From Streptomonospora litoralis (GTDB lineage: Bacteria > Actinomycetota > Actinomycetes > Streptosporangiales > Streptosporangiaceae), in NCBI RefSeq assembly GCF_004323735.1, contig NZ_CP036455.1:1483101-1547100 (forward strand): 64,000 nt of DNA, given 5' to 3'. The position numbers and the translations under genes are program-made. The notes beneath the pieces are model-generated. The model searched no databases. It had not been told where the DNA came from and was given only the letters and a program-made list of their open reading frames with translations. The stretch's first letter is position 1; each line of letters opens with the position of its first letter. Shown here in pieces: positions 33,539 to 43,305 of this stretch.

Positions 33539-33620
33539 CCCCTTGAGCCGCCGCGGCGAACCCGGCGCCGCCGACCGCGGCGAAAACCCGCTTGTGCCGC
33601 CGCATATCCTGGACGGCGGT

Positions 33621-36600
33621 ATGAAGACCTCGTCCGCGGCCCCTCCCGGCTCCAGTTCCGGCTCCCAGCACCGCGAGATCCGCGACCTGCGCCGGCGCCT
33701 CTCACCGCTGATGCTCGCCGACAAGCATCGGCTGCGTCGCCGTATCGACGGACTGCAGAAGGTCCGCGACGACGACAAGCGCGCCCGCATCGCCGCCGAG
33801 ATCGCGGCCGACATCGACACCGCGCAGACCCGGGTCGAATCCCGCGCCGCCGCCGTGCCCCGGATCGAGTACCCCGAGGCGCTGCCGGTCAGCCAGAAGA
33901 AGGACGACATCGCCGCTGCCGTGCGCGACAACCAGGTCGTCATCGTCGCCGGCGAGACCGGCTCCGGTAAGACCACCCAGCTGCCCAAGATCTGCATGGA
34001 GCTGGGCCGCGGCGTACAGGGCACCATCGGCCACACCCAGCCGCGCCGGCTGGCCGCACGCACCGTCGCCGAGCGCATCGCCGAGGAGCTGGACACCTCT
34101 CTGGGCGACGCCGTGGGCTACAAGGTCCGCTTCACCGACCGCTCGGGCGAGGACACCCACGTCAAGCTGATGACCGACGGCATCCTGCTGGCCGAGATCC
34201 AGCAGGACCGCATGCTGCGCCGCTACGACACGCTCATCATCGACGAGGCGCACGAGCGCAGCCTGAACATCGACTTCCTGCTCGGCTACATCAAGCAGCT
34301 GCTGCCGCGCCGGCCCGAGCTGAAGGTCATCATCACCTCGGCAACCATCGACCCCGAGCGCTTCTCCCGCCACTTCGGCGACGCCCCGATCGTGGAGGTC
34401 TCCGGGCGCACCTACCCGGTCGAGGTCCGCTACCGCCCCGTCGAGGAGGAGTCCGAGCAGGACGACCAGACCCAGGCCGTCTGCGCCGCGGTGGACGAGC
34501 TGCGCAGCGAAGGACCCGGCGACATCCTGGTGTTCCTCAGCGGCGAGCGCGAGATCCGCGACACCGCCGACGCCCTGAACAAGCAGCGCATGCGCGACAC
34601 CGAGGTGCTGCCGCTGTTCGCCCGCCTCTCGGCCGCCGAGCAGCACCGGGTGTTCGCACCGCACAGCGGGCGGCGCATCGTGCTGGCCACCAACGTGGCC
34701 GAGACCTCCCTGACCGTGCCCGGCATCCGCTACGTCGTCGATCCCGGTACCGCCCGCATCTCCCGCTACAGCCACCGCACCAAGGTGCAGCGGCTGCCGA
34801 TCGAACCGGTCTCCCAGGCGTCGGCCAACCAGCGCAAGGGCCGCTGCGGCCGGGTGGCCGAGGGCATCTGCATCCGGCTCTACTCCGAGGAGGACTTCCT
34901 CTCCCGGCCGGAGTTCACCGATCCCGAGATCCTGCGCACCAACCTCGCCTCGGTCATCCTGCAGATGGCCGCGCTGGGCCTGGGCGACGTCGCCGCGTTC
35001 CCCTTCGTCGAGGGCCCCGACCGCAGGCAGATCAAGGACGGGGTGCACCTGCTGCAGGAGCTGGGGGCGCTCGATCCCGGCGAGGACGATCCAGGAAAGA
35101 GCCTCACCTCTGTCGGCCGGCGCCTCTCGCAGCTGCCCGTGGACCCGCGGCTGGGCCGCATGGTGCTGGAGGCGGAGGAGAACGGCTGCCTGCGCGAGGT
35201 CATGATCATCGCCGCGGCGCTGTCCATCCAGGATCCGCGCGAGCGCCCCGCCGACAAGCAGCAGGCCGCCGACGAGCAGCACGCCCGCTTCGCCGACAAG
35301 GACTCCGACTTCCTGGCCTACCTGAACCTGTGGAACCACCTGCAGGAGAAGCAGCGGGAGCTGTCGGGCAACGCGTTCCGCCGCATGTGCCGCGAGGAGT
35401 TCCTGAACTACCTGCGGGTGCGCGAGTGGCAGGACATCTACGGCCAGCTCAAGCAGGTCGCCAAGCAGACGGGCGCCACGCTCAACACCAGCGATCCCCA
35501 GCCGCAGCAGATCCACGTCTCGCTGCTGTCGGGGCTGCTGTCGCACGTGGGGCTCAAGGACCCGGAGAAGCACGAGTACCTCGGCGGCCGCGGCGCCCGC
35601 TTCGCCATCTTCCCCGGCTCCTCGCTGTTCAAGAAGCAGCCCCGCTACGTCATGGCCGCCGAACTGGTCGAGACCTCGCGGCTGTGGGCGCGCATGGTCG
35701 CCCGGATCGAGCCGGAGTGGGCCGAGCGGTTGGGCTCCCACCTCGTCAAGCGCACCTACAGCGAACCGCACTGGGAGAAGAACCGCGGCGCCGTGATGGC
35801 CTACGAGCGCGTCACCCTCTACGGCGTTCCGCTGATCGCCCAGCGCAAGGTCGCCTACGGCTCCGTCGACCCCGAGCTCTCCCGCGAGCTGTTCATCCGC
35901 CACGCGCTGGTCGAAGGCGACTGGAACACCCGCCACCGCTTCTTCCACCAGAACCGGCGCCTGCTGGAGGAGGTCGAGGACCTGGAGCACCGCGCCCGCC
36001 GGCGCGACATCCTGGTCGACGACGAGACCCTGTTCCGGTTCTACGACGAGCGGGTGGGCGCCGAGGCCGTCTCCGCAGCCCACTTCGACACCTGGTGGAA
36101 GCGGGTGCGGCGCAAGCAGCCCGACCTGCTCGACTTCGAGCGGTCGATGCTGATCAACGAGAACACGGCCCGCGTAAGCGAGCAGGACTACCCCGACGGG
36201 TGGGGCCAAGGCGAACTCGCCTTCCCGCTGAGCTACCAGTTCGACCCCGGCGCCGACGCCGACGGCGTTACCGCCACCGTCCCGCTGACCGTGCTCAACC
36301 AGGTGGCCGACGACGGCTTCGACTGGCAGATCCCCGGGCTGCGCGAGGAGCTGGTCACCGCCCTGATCCGCTCCCTGCCCAAACCGCTGCGGCGCAACTT
36401 CGTCCCGGTGCCCGACACCGCCCGCACCGTCCTGGGACGCCTCACCCCCTACACCGAGCCGCTGACCCAGGCGCTCAGCCGCGAGCTGGGCGCCATGAGC
36501 GGCGAACGCATCTCAGCGCAGGACTTCGACTGGGAGCGGGTCCCCGACCACCTGCGCATCACCTTCCGCGCCGTCGACGCCGAGCAGCACACCCTCGCCG

Positions 36601-37574
36601 AGGAGAAGGACCTCGACGCGCTGCGGTCCCGGCTCAAACCGCGGCTGCAGCAGGCCATCTCCGCCGAGGCCCGCGGAATCGAGCGCACCGGTCTGACCGA
36701 CTGGGACACCGACCCGCTGCCGCGCGTCTTCGAGCGCAAGTCCGCCGGTGCCGCCGTCAAGGGCTACCCCGCCCTGGTCGACGAGGGCGAGAGCGTCGCG
36801 GTACGCCTCTTCGACACCGAGACCGAGCAGCGCCACGCCATGTGGCGCGGCGCCCGGCGGCTCCTGCTGCTCCAGGTGCCCTCGCCGGCGGCGGTCGTCC
36901 AGCGCGGCCTGGACAACCGCACCAAGCTGGCACTGAGCCACAACCCGCACGGCAGCGTGCCGGCCCTGTTCCAGGACTGCCTGGAATGCGCGACCGACGC
37001 GCTGATGGGCGCCCGCGGCGGCTTGGACGCCCTCACCGCGCCCGGCGGCGACGCGTGGGACCCCGCGGCGTTCGCCCGCCTGCGCGAACACGTACGCGCC
37101 GAGCTCGCCGACACCCTCGACGAGGCGGTGGCGCAAGCGGCGCGCGTGCTGCAGAGCGCACACGAGTTGGGCCGCAGACTCAAGGGCAGCACAAGCCTGG
37201 CCGTGCTGCCGTCGCTGAACGACATCCAGGGCCAGATCTCCGGGCTCGTCCACCCCGGATTCGTCACCGAGGCCGGACTGGCCCGGCTCGCCCACGTGCA
37301 CCGCTACCTGCGGGCGGTGGAGTACCGGCTGGCCAAACTGCCCGAGAACCCGCGCCGCGACCAGGTGAACATGTCCAAGGTCGAGCAGATGCGCCAGGCC
37401 CGCGACAAGCTGCTCGGCGAGCTTGGGCCCGGCCGCGGCCTCGACGCCGACGTGCGCGAGATCGGCTGGATGCTGGAGGAGTTCCGGGTGAGCCTGTTCG
37501 CGCAGGAGATCGGGGCCGCATACCCGGTCTCGGAGAAGCGCATCCTCAAGGCGATCGAGGCGGCCCGGGGCTGA
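33621..37574 (+). CDS. hrpA: ATP-dependent RNA helicase HrpA
   Basis: The 1317-residue DEAH helicase is full length for the HrpA family. It has Walker A GETGSGKTTQLP (residues 111-122), DEAH (208-211) in IIDEAHERSLNIDF, motif III SATI, and motif VI QRKGRCGRVAEG. Helicase-associated and OB-fold domains follow, then the long C-terminal DUF3418 region unique to HrpA (RGARRLLLLQVPSPAAVVQ). HrpA acts on structured RNA and has been linked to rescue of stalled ribosomes. ATG 33621 is taken because it gives the usual N-terminus; frames upstream are open. Confidence 0.93.
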   Translation: MKTSSAAPPGSSSGSQHREIRDLRRRLSPLMLADKHRLRRRIDGLQKVRDDDKRARIAAEIAADIDTAQTRVESRAAAVPRIEYPEALPVSQKKDDIAAAVRDNQVVIVAGETGSGKTTQLPKICMELGRGVQGTIGHTQPRRLAARTVAERIAEELDTSLGDAVGYKVRFTDRSGEDTHVKLMTDGILLAEIQQDRMLRRYDTLIIDEAHERSLNIDFLLGYIKQLLPRRPELKVIITSATIDPERFSRHFGDAPIVEVSGRTYPVEVRYRPVEEESEQDDQTQAVCAAVDELRSEGPGDILVFLSGEREIRDTADALNKQRMRDTEVLPLFARLSAAEQHRVFAPHSGRRIVLATNVAETSLTVPGIRYVVDPGTARISRYSHRTKVQRLPIEPVSQASANQRKGRCGRVAEGICIRLYSEEDFLSRPEFTDPEILRTNLASVILQMAALGLGDVAAFPFVEGPDRRQIKDGVHLLQELGALDPGEDDPGKSLTSVGRRLSQLPVDPRLGRMVLEAEENGCLREVMIIAAALSIQDPRERPADKQQAADEQHARFADKDSDFLAYLNLWNHLQEKQRELSGNAFRRMCREEFLNYLRVREWQDIYGQLKQVAKQTGATLNTSDPQPQQIHVSLLSGLLSHVGLKDPEKHEYLGGRGARFAIFPGSSLFKKQPRYVMAAELVETSRLWARMVARIEPEWAERLGSHLVKRTYSEPHWEKNRGAVMAYERVTLYGVPLIAQRKVAYGSVDPELSRELFIRHALVEGDWNTRHRFFHQNRRLLEEVEDLEHRARRRDILVDDETLFRFYDERVGAEAVSAAHFDTWWKRVRRKQPDLLDFERSMLINENTARVSEQDYPDGWGQGELAFPLSYQFDPGADADGVTATVPLTVLNQVADDGFDWQIPGLREELVTALIRSLPKPLRRNFVPVPDTARTVLGRLTPYTEPLTQALSRELGAMSGERISAQDFDWERVPDHLRITFRAVDAEQHTLAEEKDLDALRSRLKPRLQQAISAEARGIERTGLTDWDTDPLPRVFERKSAGAAVKGYPALVDEGESVAVRLFDTETEQRHAMWRGARRLLLLQVPSPAAVVQRGLDNRTKLALSHNPHGSVPALFQDCLECATDALMGARGGLDALTAPGGDAWDPAAFARLREHVRAELADTLDEAVAQAARVLQSAHELGRRLKGSTSLAVLPSLNDIQGQISGLVHPGFVTEAGLARLAHVHRYLRAVEYRLAKLPENPRRDQVNMSKVEQMRQARDKLLGELGPGRGLDADVREIGWMLEEFRVSLFAQEIGAAYPVSEKRILKAIEAARG

Positions 37575-37710
37575 GGCGCGAGCCGTGCCGGGCGGACGAG
37601 GCGGCCCGGAGGCGCACCGGAGCGGTTGGGCATAATGGTCGCTCGGGGCGAACACCCGCGACGGCGGTCCTGGCGCGCCCCGGCATCCGCGATCCGAAGG
37701 AAGGGCACGA

Positions 37711-38769
37711 ATGACCGCACCGCGCCTGCTGTGGATCGGGACCTACACTCCCGATTCCGATCCCGAAGCCGCCGGATCGGGCATCCACCGCGCCTGGCTG
37801 GACCCCGAAACCGGTGCGCTGAGCGGAGGCGAGGCGGCCTCGGGCGCGAGCGGCCCCTCGTTCCTGGCCGCGCACCCGCGCGGCGGTCTGCTGTACGCGG
37901 TCGGCGAGTGCGAGCAGGGAACCGTCTCCGGGTTCGCCGTCGCCGAGCGCGACGGGGTGCCGGAGCTGTCCGGTATCGGCGGCGTGCCGACCGGCGGGGC
38001 CTCGCCGTGCCACGTGCTGGTCCACCCCGAGGGACGCCACGTGATCACCGCCAACTACGCCGACGGCCGCGTCAGCGTGCACCCGCTGGCCGACTCCGGC
38101 GCGCCGCGGGAGGCGGCGGCGGTGCTGCAGCACACCGGGCACGGCCCCAACCCGGCGCGCCAGGAAGGCCCGCACGCCCACTCCGTTGCGATCGCCCCCG
38201 GCGGGCGCCACATCCTGGTGGCCGACCTGGGCGCCGACGAGTTGCGCTGCCACACCTTCGATGCGTCCGCACCCGAGCCGGTGGGCCCGCTCTCCGTCGC
38301 CGCCCGGCTGGCACCGGGAACCGGGCCGCGCCACTTGGCCGTGCACCCCAGCGGATACATCTACGTCGCCGGTGAGCTCGACTCCCGCGTGCACGTGCTC
38401 GCCTGGGACGCCGCCTCGGCTCAGGCGGTACCCGTCGCCGAGGCCGCGGCCAGCGGCCACGACGGCCCCAACCATCCCGGTGAGATCGCGCTCTCGCCCG
38501 ACGGCACGCGGGTCTACGTCTCCAACCGCGGGGCCGACACCATCGCCGCTTTCGAGGTCACCGCCGGCGGCGCGGGGCTGCGCCGCATCGCCGAGACCCC
38601 CTGCGGCGGCGCGTGGCCGCGGCACTTCGCGCTGGCCGAGGGCCACATCGTGGTCGCCGCCCAGAAGTCGGCACAGCTGTCGTCGCTGCGCCTGGACGCC
38701 GACGGAATCCCCGCCGACACCGGCCACCGGCTCACCGTGAGCGACCCGGCCTGCGTGCTCCCGGCTTAG
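37711..38769 (+). CDS. Lactonase-family seven-bladed propeller protein
   Basis: The 352-residue protein of the YbhE/6-phosphogluconolactonase propeller family starts LLWIGTYTPDSDPEAAGSGI. It then has GPSFLAAHPRGGLLYAVGE, the conserved CHVLVHPEGRHVITANYADGR, HAHSVAIAPGGRHILVADLG, and GPRHLAVHPSGYIYVAGEL. No signal peptide is seen, so it is probably cytosolic and could hydrolyse 6-phosphogluconolactone or another sugar lactone. ATG 37711 follows GAAGGGCACGA. It stands alone after hrpA. Confidence 0.88.
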   Translation: MTAPRLLWIGTYTPDSDPEAAGSGIHRAWLDPETGALSGGEAASGASGPSFLAAHPRGGLLYAVGECEQGTVSGFAVAERDGVPELSGIGGVPTGGASPCHVLVHPEGRHVITANYADGRVSVHPLADSGAPREAAAVLQHTGHGPNPARQEGPHAHSVAIAPGGRHILVADLGADELRCHTFDASAPEPVGPLSVAARLAPGTGPRHLAVHPSGYIYVAGELDSRVHVLAWDAASAQAVPVAEAAASGHDGPNHPGEIALSPDGTRVYVSNRGADTIAAFEVTAGGAGLRRIAETPCGGAWPRHFALAEGHIVVAAQKSAQLSSLRLDADGIPADTGHRLTVSDPACVLPA

Positions 38770-39014
38770 CGCGGTCGCCGCCTCCGGGCGCGGCGCGGGC
38801 GCACGGACGCGATCCGGTTCGGCGGGGCCGCTGTCGATTCCGGTGCTGTGGCCATACCGAGCGCCGAACACGACCTCGGAAGGAAGCCGGGGGTGACCGC
38901 GGGGACACGGTTTGATGCAGGTCACAGGGCCTGGAGCGGTCGGCATGTTTACCGGTGGCGCTGTGTGACAGAGGAATCCCTACGACAGTTTTCCGACGTC
39001 ACAGGAGGCCGCTC

Positions 39015-39431
39015 GTGGTCCAGCACCAGACAGGCGACGCCGCCGACGCGTTCCTCGGCCGCGTGCAGCAGCACGGCGGACTCGCATCCCGCGGCGAGGC
39101 GCAGCGCCTGACCGAGTCGACCCTGGCCGCACTGCAGCGCAGCCTCAGCGGCGGGCAGTTCAACGACCTCGCGCGCAACCTGCCGCCCGCGCTGCAGCCC
39201 GAGCGCGAGGCGTCCGGGCAGGCGGTCGCCTTCGACAAAGGCGCGTTCCTGGACAAGGTGAGCGGGGGAGTCGCGACCACCGACGCGGCCGAGACCGAAC
39301 AGTTGGTGAGCGCTGTGCTCAACACAGTCCGAGAATGGCTTCCCCACGAGGAGACCGATAATACGCTCGCCCAGCTCCCCAAGGACCTGTCGACACTGTT
39401 CGTCGGAGCTCCCGGAACGCCGCAGGGTTGA
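39015..39431 (+). CDS. DUF2267 protein
   Basis: The 138-residue helical protein has the DUF2267 pattern: ADAFLGRVQQHGGLASRGEA, LTESTLAALQRSLSGGQFND, LARNLPPALQ, and TEQLVSAVLNTVREWLP with LAQLPKDLSTLF. The function of the family is unknown; in actinobacteria it is often in stress or dormancy regulons. GTG 39015 is chosen because GGAGG (39004-39008) lies 6 nt upstream; longer in-frame starts lack such a site. It is followed by an eRF1-like gene, probably co-transcribed. Confidence 0.82.
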   Translation: MVQHQTGDAADAFLGRVQQHGGLASRGEAQRLTESTLAALQRSLSGGQFNDLARNLPPALQPEREASGQAVAFDKGAFLDKVSGGVATTDAAETEQLVSAVLNTVREWLPHEETDNTLAQLPKDLSTLFVGAPGTPQG

Positions 39432-39510
39432 CGCCGGCACCGGTTTCCCCAGTCTCCCCGCCGCCGTCCGGGCGGACGGGCCGCGAACGACGCCTGGAGC
39501 GGAGCAAACC

Positions 39511-40632
39511 ATGGACCTCAGCTTTCTGACATCCGTAGAGGGCACCTCGGGGCCGATCGCCTCGCTGAACATCAACAACTCGCGCGACGCCGAGGACGCC
39601 GACCACGAAGTCCACGTCCGGTGGCAGAAGGCGCGCGAGGACCTCCGGTCTCAGGGCGCCGACGAGTCGACCCTCGGCGCCATGGACGGGATCGTCGGGC
39701 AGACCGGCAGCGTGGCCGGAGCGCATGGCCAGGTGATCTTCGCCGCCGACGGCAGGGTGCTGCTGGACACGGTGGTCTCCGAACCGCCGCAGGACTACCT
39801 GGCCCGCGTCGGACCGCTGCCCGACCCGCTGCTCTACATCTACAGCCAGCGCACGCGCATCCCCTACGTGCTCGCCGTCGTCGACAGCCAGGGCGGGGAC
39901 GTCCGCACCGTCTACGGTGACGGCCGCACGGTCCACCACCGCGTGGAGGGCGAGAACTGGCCCGTCAACAAGGTTCGCGAGGGCGGTTACCACCACAACC
40001 AGATGCAGCGCAACGTCGACAACCAGGTAGCCGAGAACGCCGGGCGGGTCGCCGGGGCCGCAGCGCAGGAGGCCAAACGCAACAACGCCGAGGTCGTGGC
40101 GATCGCCGGCGAGGTCCAGGTGCGCGGCGAGCTGCGCGACCGGCTGCCGGACTGGCTGGAACCGCGCGCGCTGGACCTGGAGTCGGGCTCGCGTGCTTCG
40201 GGCTCCGAGAAGTCGCCTCTGGAGGAGGAGCTGCGCCGACACCTGGAGGAGCGCGCGCAGTCGCAGGTGGCCGAGGTGCAGGAGTCCTTCCAGCAGGGCA
40301 AGGCCAACCGCGACCGGGCGGTGGAGGGCTTCGCCGCCGTTGTGCGCGCCCTCCAGCGCGGCCAGGTCGACACGCTGCTATGGTCCACCGGCCTCGCCGA
40401 GACGGACATACAGGTGTGGATCGGGCCTTCAGGCGAGGAGATCGCCCTCGACGAGCAGGAGTTGCGCGAGATGGGCGTGGACGAGCCCGCCACCGAACTG
40501 GCCGGGCCCGCGATACTGCGCGCGGCCGCAGCGACGTCGGCGCAGCTGATCATGGTGCCTCAGAACGATTCGACGGCCGAGGACGGAATCGGCGCGATCC
40601 TGCGCTTCTCCGACCCTGCGCTGGACCACTGA
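39511..40632 (+). CDS. baeRF2-type eRF1-like protein (Vms1/Ankzf1-like, Rv2629 family)
   Basis: The 373-residue protein resembles Rv2629 and other bacterial eRF1-like (baeRF) proteins. It has an N-terminal FAADGRVLLDTVVSEPP, ARVGPLPDPLLYIYSQRTRIPYV, and WPVNKVREGGYHHNQMQRNV, which corresponds to the region carrying a conserved Gln in Vms1-type peptidyl-tRNA hydrolases. NNAEVVAIAGEVQVRGELRD and a C-terminal L7Ae-like segment follow. The likely role is rescue of stalled ribosomes or stress-related translation control. It follows the DUF2267 gene by 79 bp, with GGAGC before the ATG. Confidence 0.82.
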   Translation: MDLSFLTSVEGTSGPIASLNINNSRDAEDADHEVHVRWQKAREDLRSQGADESTLGAMDGIVGQTGSVAGAHGQVIFAADGRVLLDTVVSEPPQDYLARVGPLPDPLLYIYSQRTRIPYVLAVVDSQGGDVRTVYGDGRTVHHRVEGENWPVNKVREGGYHHNQMQRNVDNQVAENAGRVAGAAAQEAKRNNAEVVAIAGEVQVRGELRDRLPDWLEPRALDLESGSRASGSEKSPLEEELRRHLEERAQSQVAEVQESFQQGKANRDRAVEGFAAVVRALQRGQVDTLLWSTGLAETDIQVWIGPSGEEIALDEQELREMGVDEPATELAGPAILRAAAATSAQLIMVPQNDSTAEDGIGAILRFSDPALDH

Positions 40633-40639
40633 GCCGCTG

Positions 40640-41850
40640 TTCCGGCCAGCAGGTATCGGGCTTGGACGCGGGTCGGGTATCCGGGAGCCTGGTAGAACTT
40701 GGGTGGGTTGCTGGGTTCTTGAGGTCCTGGGTTCCTGAGTTCCGCGTGCCGCTCGGCTCCGCTCGGCTTGCTGCCGCCTGCGGTGGGCTGTGCGGCCTTG
40801 GCACCGGGCGGGTGCAAGGTGTCCTGGACGCAAAAGGCGGCGGCAACGGCGGCATGGGGCTGGGCCCGTGCCCACCGGACAGGGTGCCCGCCGGTTGAGC
40901 GCCCGGCGAGGCGGCGAGGGCGGTGAAGGGCTGGGCCTGCGGTTGTCGGGTCGGGTGCTCGCCGGTGGCCGTGTCGGCGGGGCGGCTCGGGTCCGCTGTG
41001 CGGCCTTGTTGGTCGGCCGGGAGGCGGGTGGCCTGACGGGGAACGACGGGCGGCGAGGACCGCGAAGGGTCCGGCCCGCGCCCACCGCGCCGGGCGCTCT
41101 CCAGAAGCGGTGCTCGTGTTCGGCGGGCAGTGGGGGCCGTCCCCCGGGGTGGGTATTCATCACAACACCTCCGTGCGGAGCCGGTGTTGCACTCACCCCT
41201 GAACCCGCGGCCGCTGTCTGGTCGAAATCCTGCGTTGGGCGGCACCGGTGCCATCGAGGCTTCTCCCGACTATCGCGAACTTATGGTCGCGGAATGCGCA
41301 TTCCGGCGGCCATAAGTTCACGATAGAGGCCGGGTGAACCGGCATACCGGACATACCGGCGCCGGTTGGCTGGCGTGGTATCCCCGTGTTCCGACCTGGC
41401 CAGCACCGGCAGGAGATCGCGCGGTGTGGCGCGGTCGCCGGGCCAGGCCCAACCATCCGCCGTCGCCGCCGCATTTCAGTCAAGTCCACCCGCCACCCGG
41501 CAGACCACAAGGCCGCTCAGCGGACCTTGGCCGCCCTCGTCGGGCGCGCCACCGGCGAGCACCCGGCCCGTTTCGTGCGGGCTCGGCCCTCCGGCGCCGT
41601 TGGTGCTGCTTTTCCGTTCAGGCGTCCCGCCGCCCGGCAGGCTACAAGGCCGCTCAGCGGACCCCGGCCGCTTTCGCCGGGTGGGTGACCGCCACCGGGC
41701 ATGCCGCATCGAGGCCCGCCAGGCCCGCCAGGCCCGGAGGGGCCAACGAGGCCCAACAAGCCGCACATCGGACTCGACGCGACCGCGCCGGTAGTCGAGG
41801 GCACTCGCTCTCCGGTGGGAGCCGTGCGGTGGGCGCTTTCCGGCATAGCC
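40640..41850. repeat. Non-coding mosaic repeat island 3
   Basis: This 1.2-kb stretch between the eRF1-like gene and bioY has no supported gene. It shares modules with the other islands: GCGGCCTTG-type units near 40790 and 41000, GGGTGCTCGCCGGTGGC near 40955, and a segment near 41205-41260 matching island 1. The 53-bp palindrome is at 41272. Reverse GGTCTGCCGG units (41497-41506 and a variant near 41634) each precede a RAGGCCGCTCAGCGGACC-like string. The 18-bp terminal repeat seen in islands 2 and 4 is not recognisable here, so this may be a decayed copy. Confidence 0.65.
41272..41324. repeat. 53-bp palindromic repeat, copy C
   Basis: The arms ATCGCGAACTTATGG (41272-41286) and CCATAAGTTCACGAT (41310-41324) pair with one mismatch; the centre carries GGAATGCGCATTCC, itself palindromic. 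It is collinear with copy A: both follow a GTCGAAA-CCTGC...CACCGGT-CCATCGAG module and both precede a CCGGCAT...ACCGGCGCCGGT module. Confidence 0.8.
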
Positions 41851-41902
41851 GACAATGGGGGGTGGCCGCCGTCAGCATGCGCACGGAGAGGACGACCCAC
41901 CC

Positions 41903-42592
41903 ATGCCCCGATCCCCCGCGAACCGCGTCCGCTACCGCGGGCTGACCGCCCGCGACATCGCCCTCATCGGCGTCTTCGCGGCGCTTCTGGCCGTGCTGAG
42001 CATGGGCTTCCAAGTCCCGGTCGGGCCCGTGCCGATCACGCTGCAGACGCTCGGTGTGATGCTGGCCCCCAGTCTGCTCGGCGCCAAGCGCGGGACGCTG
42101 GCCGTGCTGACCTTCCTCGCCCTGGTGGTGGCCGGGCTGCCGCTGCTGCCGGGCGGGCGCGGCGGACCGGCTCCCTTCGTCGGGCCCACCGGCGGATACA
42201 TGCTGGGCTGGGTCGCCGGCGCGCTCGTCATCGGTCTGCTGGTGCATCTGATGCTGCCGCGCTACCGCTTCCTCCCGGGCTTCGCGGCCAACATCGTCGG
42301 CGGCATCGGGGTCGTATACCTGGTCGGGGTGCCGTGGAGTGCGATCGCCCTCGGAGACCAACTGCTGGCCGCGATCCTCGGCGTCGGCGTGTTCCTGCCC
42401 GGCGACCTGGCCAAGGCGGCGCTGGCCGCCGCCATCGCCACCGCCGTGCACCGGGCCTACCCGGTGCCGCCCGCGGGGCGACCGGTCTCGGACAAGGCCC
42501 CCGAGCCGGCCGGGGAGGCCGACTCCGGCGACCCGTCGGCCGCCGACGACGCCGGGGTGGCAGAGCCGGGGCCGGGGGACGCTTCGCCATGA
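41903..42592 (+). CDS. bioY: Biotin transporter BioY (ECF S-component)
   Basis: The 229-residue membrane protein has about six helices and BioY signatures: DIALIGVFAALLAVLS, VPITLQTLGVMLAPSLLGAKRG, LPLLPGGRGGPAPFVGPTGGYMLGW, and FLPGDLAKAALAAAIA. It is the substrate-binding component that captures biotin. The C-terminal 35 residues are acidic and disordered. Its stop overlaps the ATG of the ATPase gene, and the three genes form a complete ECF transporter. GGAGAGG precedes ATG 41903. Confidence 0.93.
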   Translation: MPRSPANRVRYRGLTARDIALIGVFAALLAVLSMGFQVPVGPVPITLQTLGVMLAPSLLGAKRGTLAVLTFLALVVAGLPLLPGGRGGPAPFVGPTGGYMLGWVAGALVIGLLVHLMLPRYRFLPGFAANIVGGIGVVYLVGVPWSAIALGDQLLAAILGVGVFLPGDLAKAALAAAIATAVHRAYPVPPAGRPVSDKAPEPAGEADSGDPSAADDAGVAEPGPGDASP

Positions 42593-43305
42593 CGCTGCGG
42601 CTGGAGCGGGTGTCCCACGCCTACGACGGGCGCCCGGTGCTGCGCGACGTTTCGGCGGAGCTGGCCGAGCATCGGATCGGCGTCATCGGCGCCAACGGAT
42701 CGGGCAAGTCCACCCTGGCCCGCACGCTCAACGGCCTCGTCCTGCCCGACTCCGGGCGCGTGCTGCTGGACGGGTTGGACACCCGCCGCCACGCCCGCCG
42801 GATCCGGCGTCGCGTGGGCTTCGTCTTCTCCGACGCCTCGGCCCAGATCGTCATGCCCACCGTGGCAGAGGACGTGGCCGTCGGACTGCGCCGCAGCGGC
42901 CTGCGCCGCGCCGAGATCGACGCCCGGGTGGACGCCGTCCTGCACCGCCACGGGCTCTCGGAGCACCGGGACCATCCCGCCCACCTGCTATCCGGCGGCC
43001 AGCGGCAGATGCTCGCGCTGGCATCGGTGCTGGTCACCGAGCCGGAGGTGCTGGTGTGCGACGAGCCCACCACCCTGCTCGACCTGCGCAATACCGCGGT
43101 GATCGAGCGGACGCTGCGCGAGCTGCCCCAGCAGGTCGTGCTGCTCACCCACCACCTCGACACCCTCTCCGGGTTCGACCGGGTCCTGGTCATGGACGAG
43201 GGGCGGGTGGTCTTCGACGGCGCACCCGAGGCAGCCGTCACGCACTACACCGCGCTCATGAGCACCGGCTCCGAATCCCCGGCGCCTCGCGGCGGGCGGC
43301 CGTGA
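42589..43305 (+). CDS. bioM: ECF transporter ATPase (BioM-like)
   Basis: The 238-residue ABC ATPase has Walker A GANGSGKSTLAR, Q-loop region VFSDASAQIVMP, ABC signature LSGGQRQMLALAS, Walker B VLVCDEPTT and the H-loop LLTHHLDT. A single ATPase gene serves the module, as in bioMNY systems. The ATG overlaps the bioY stop by 4 nt, and its stop overlaps the bioN GTG by 4 nt. Confidence 0.92.
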   Translation: MTLRLERVSHAYDGRPVLRDVSAELAEHRIGVIGANGSGKSTLARTLNGLVLPDSGRVLLDGLDTRRHARRIRRRVGFVFSDASAQIVMPTVAEDVAVGLRRSGLRRAEIDARVDAVLHRHGLSEHRDHPAHLLSGGQRQMLALASVLVTEPEVLVCDEPTTLLDLRNTAVIERTLRELPQQVVLLTHHLDTLSGFDRVLVMDEGRVVFDGAPEAAVTHYTALMSTGSESPAPRGGRP

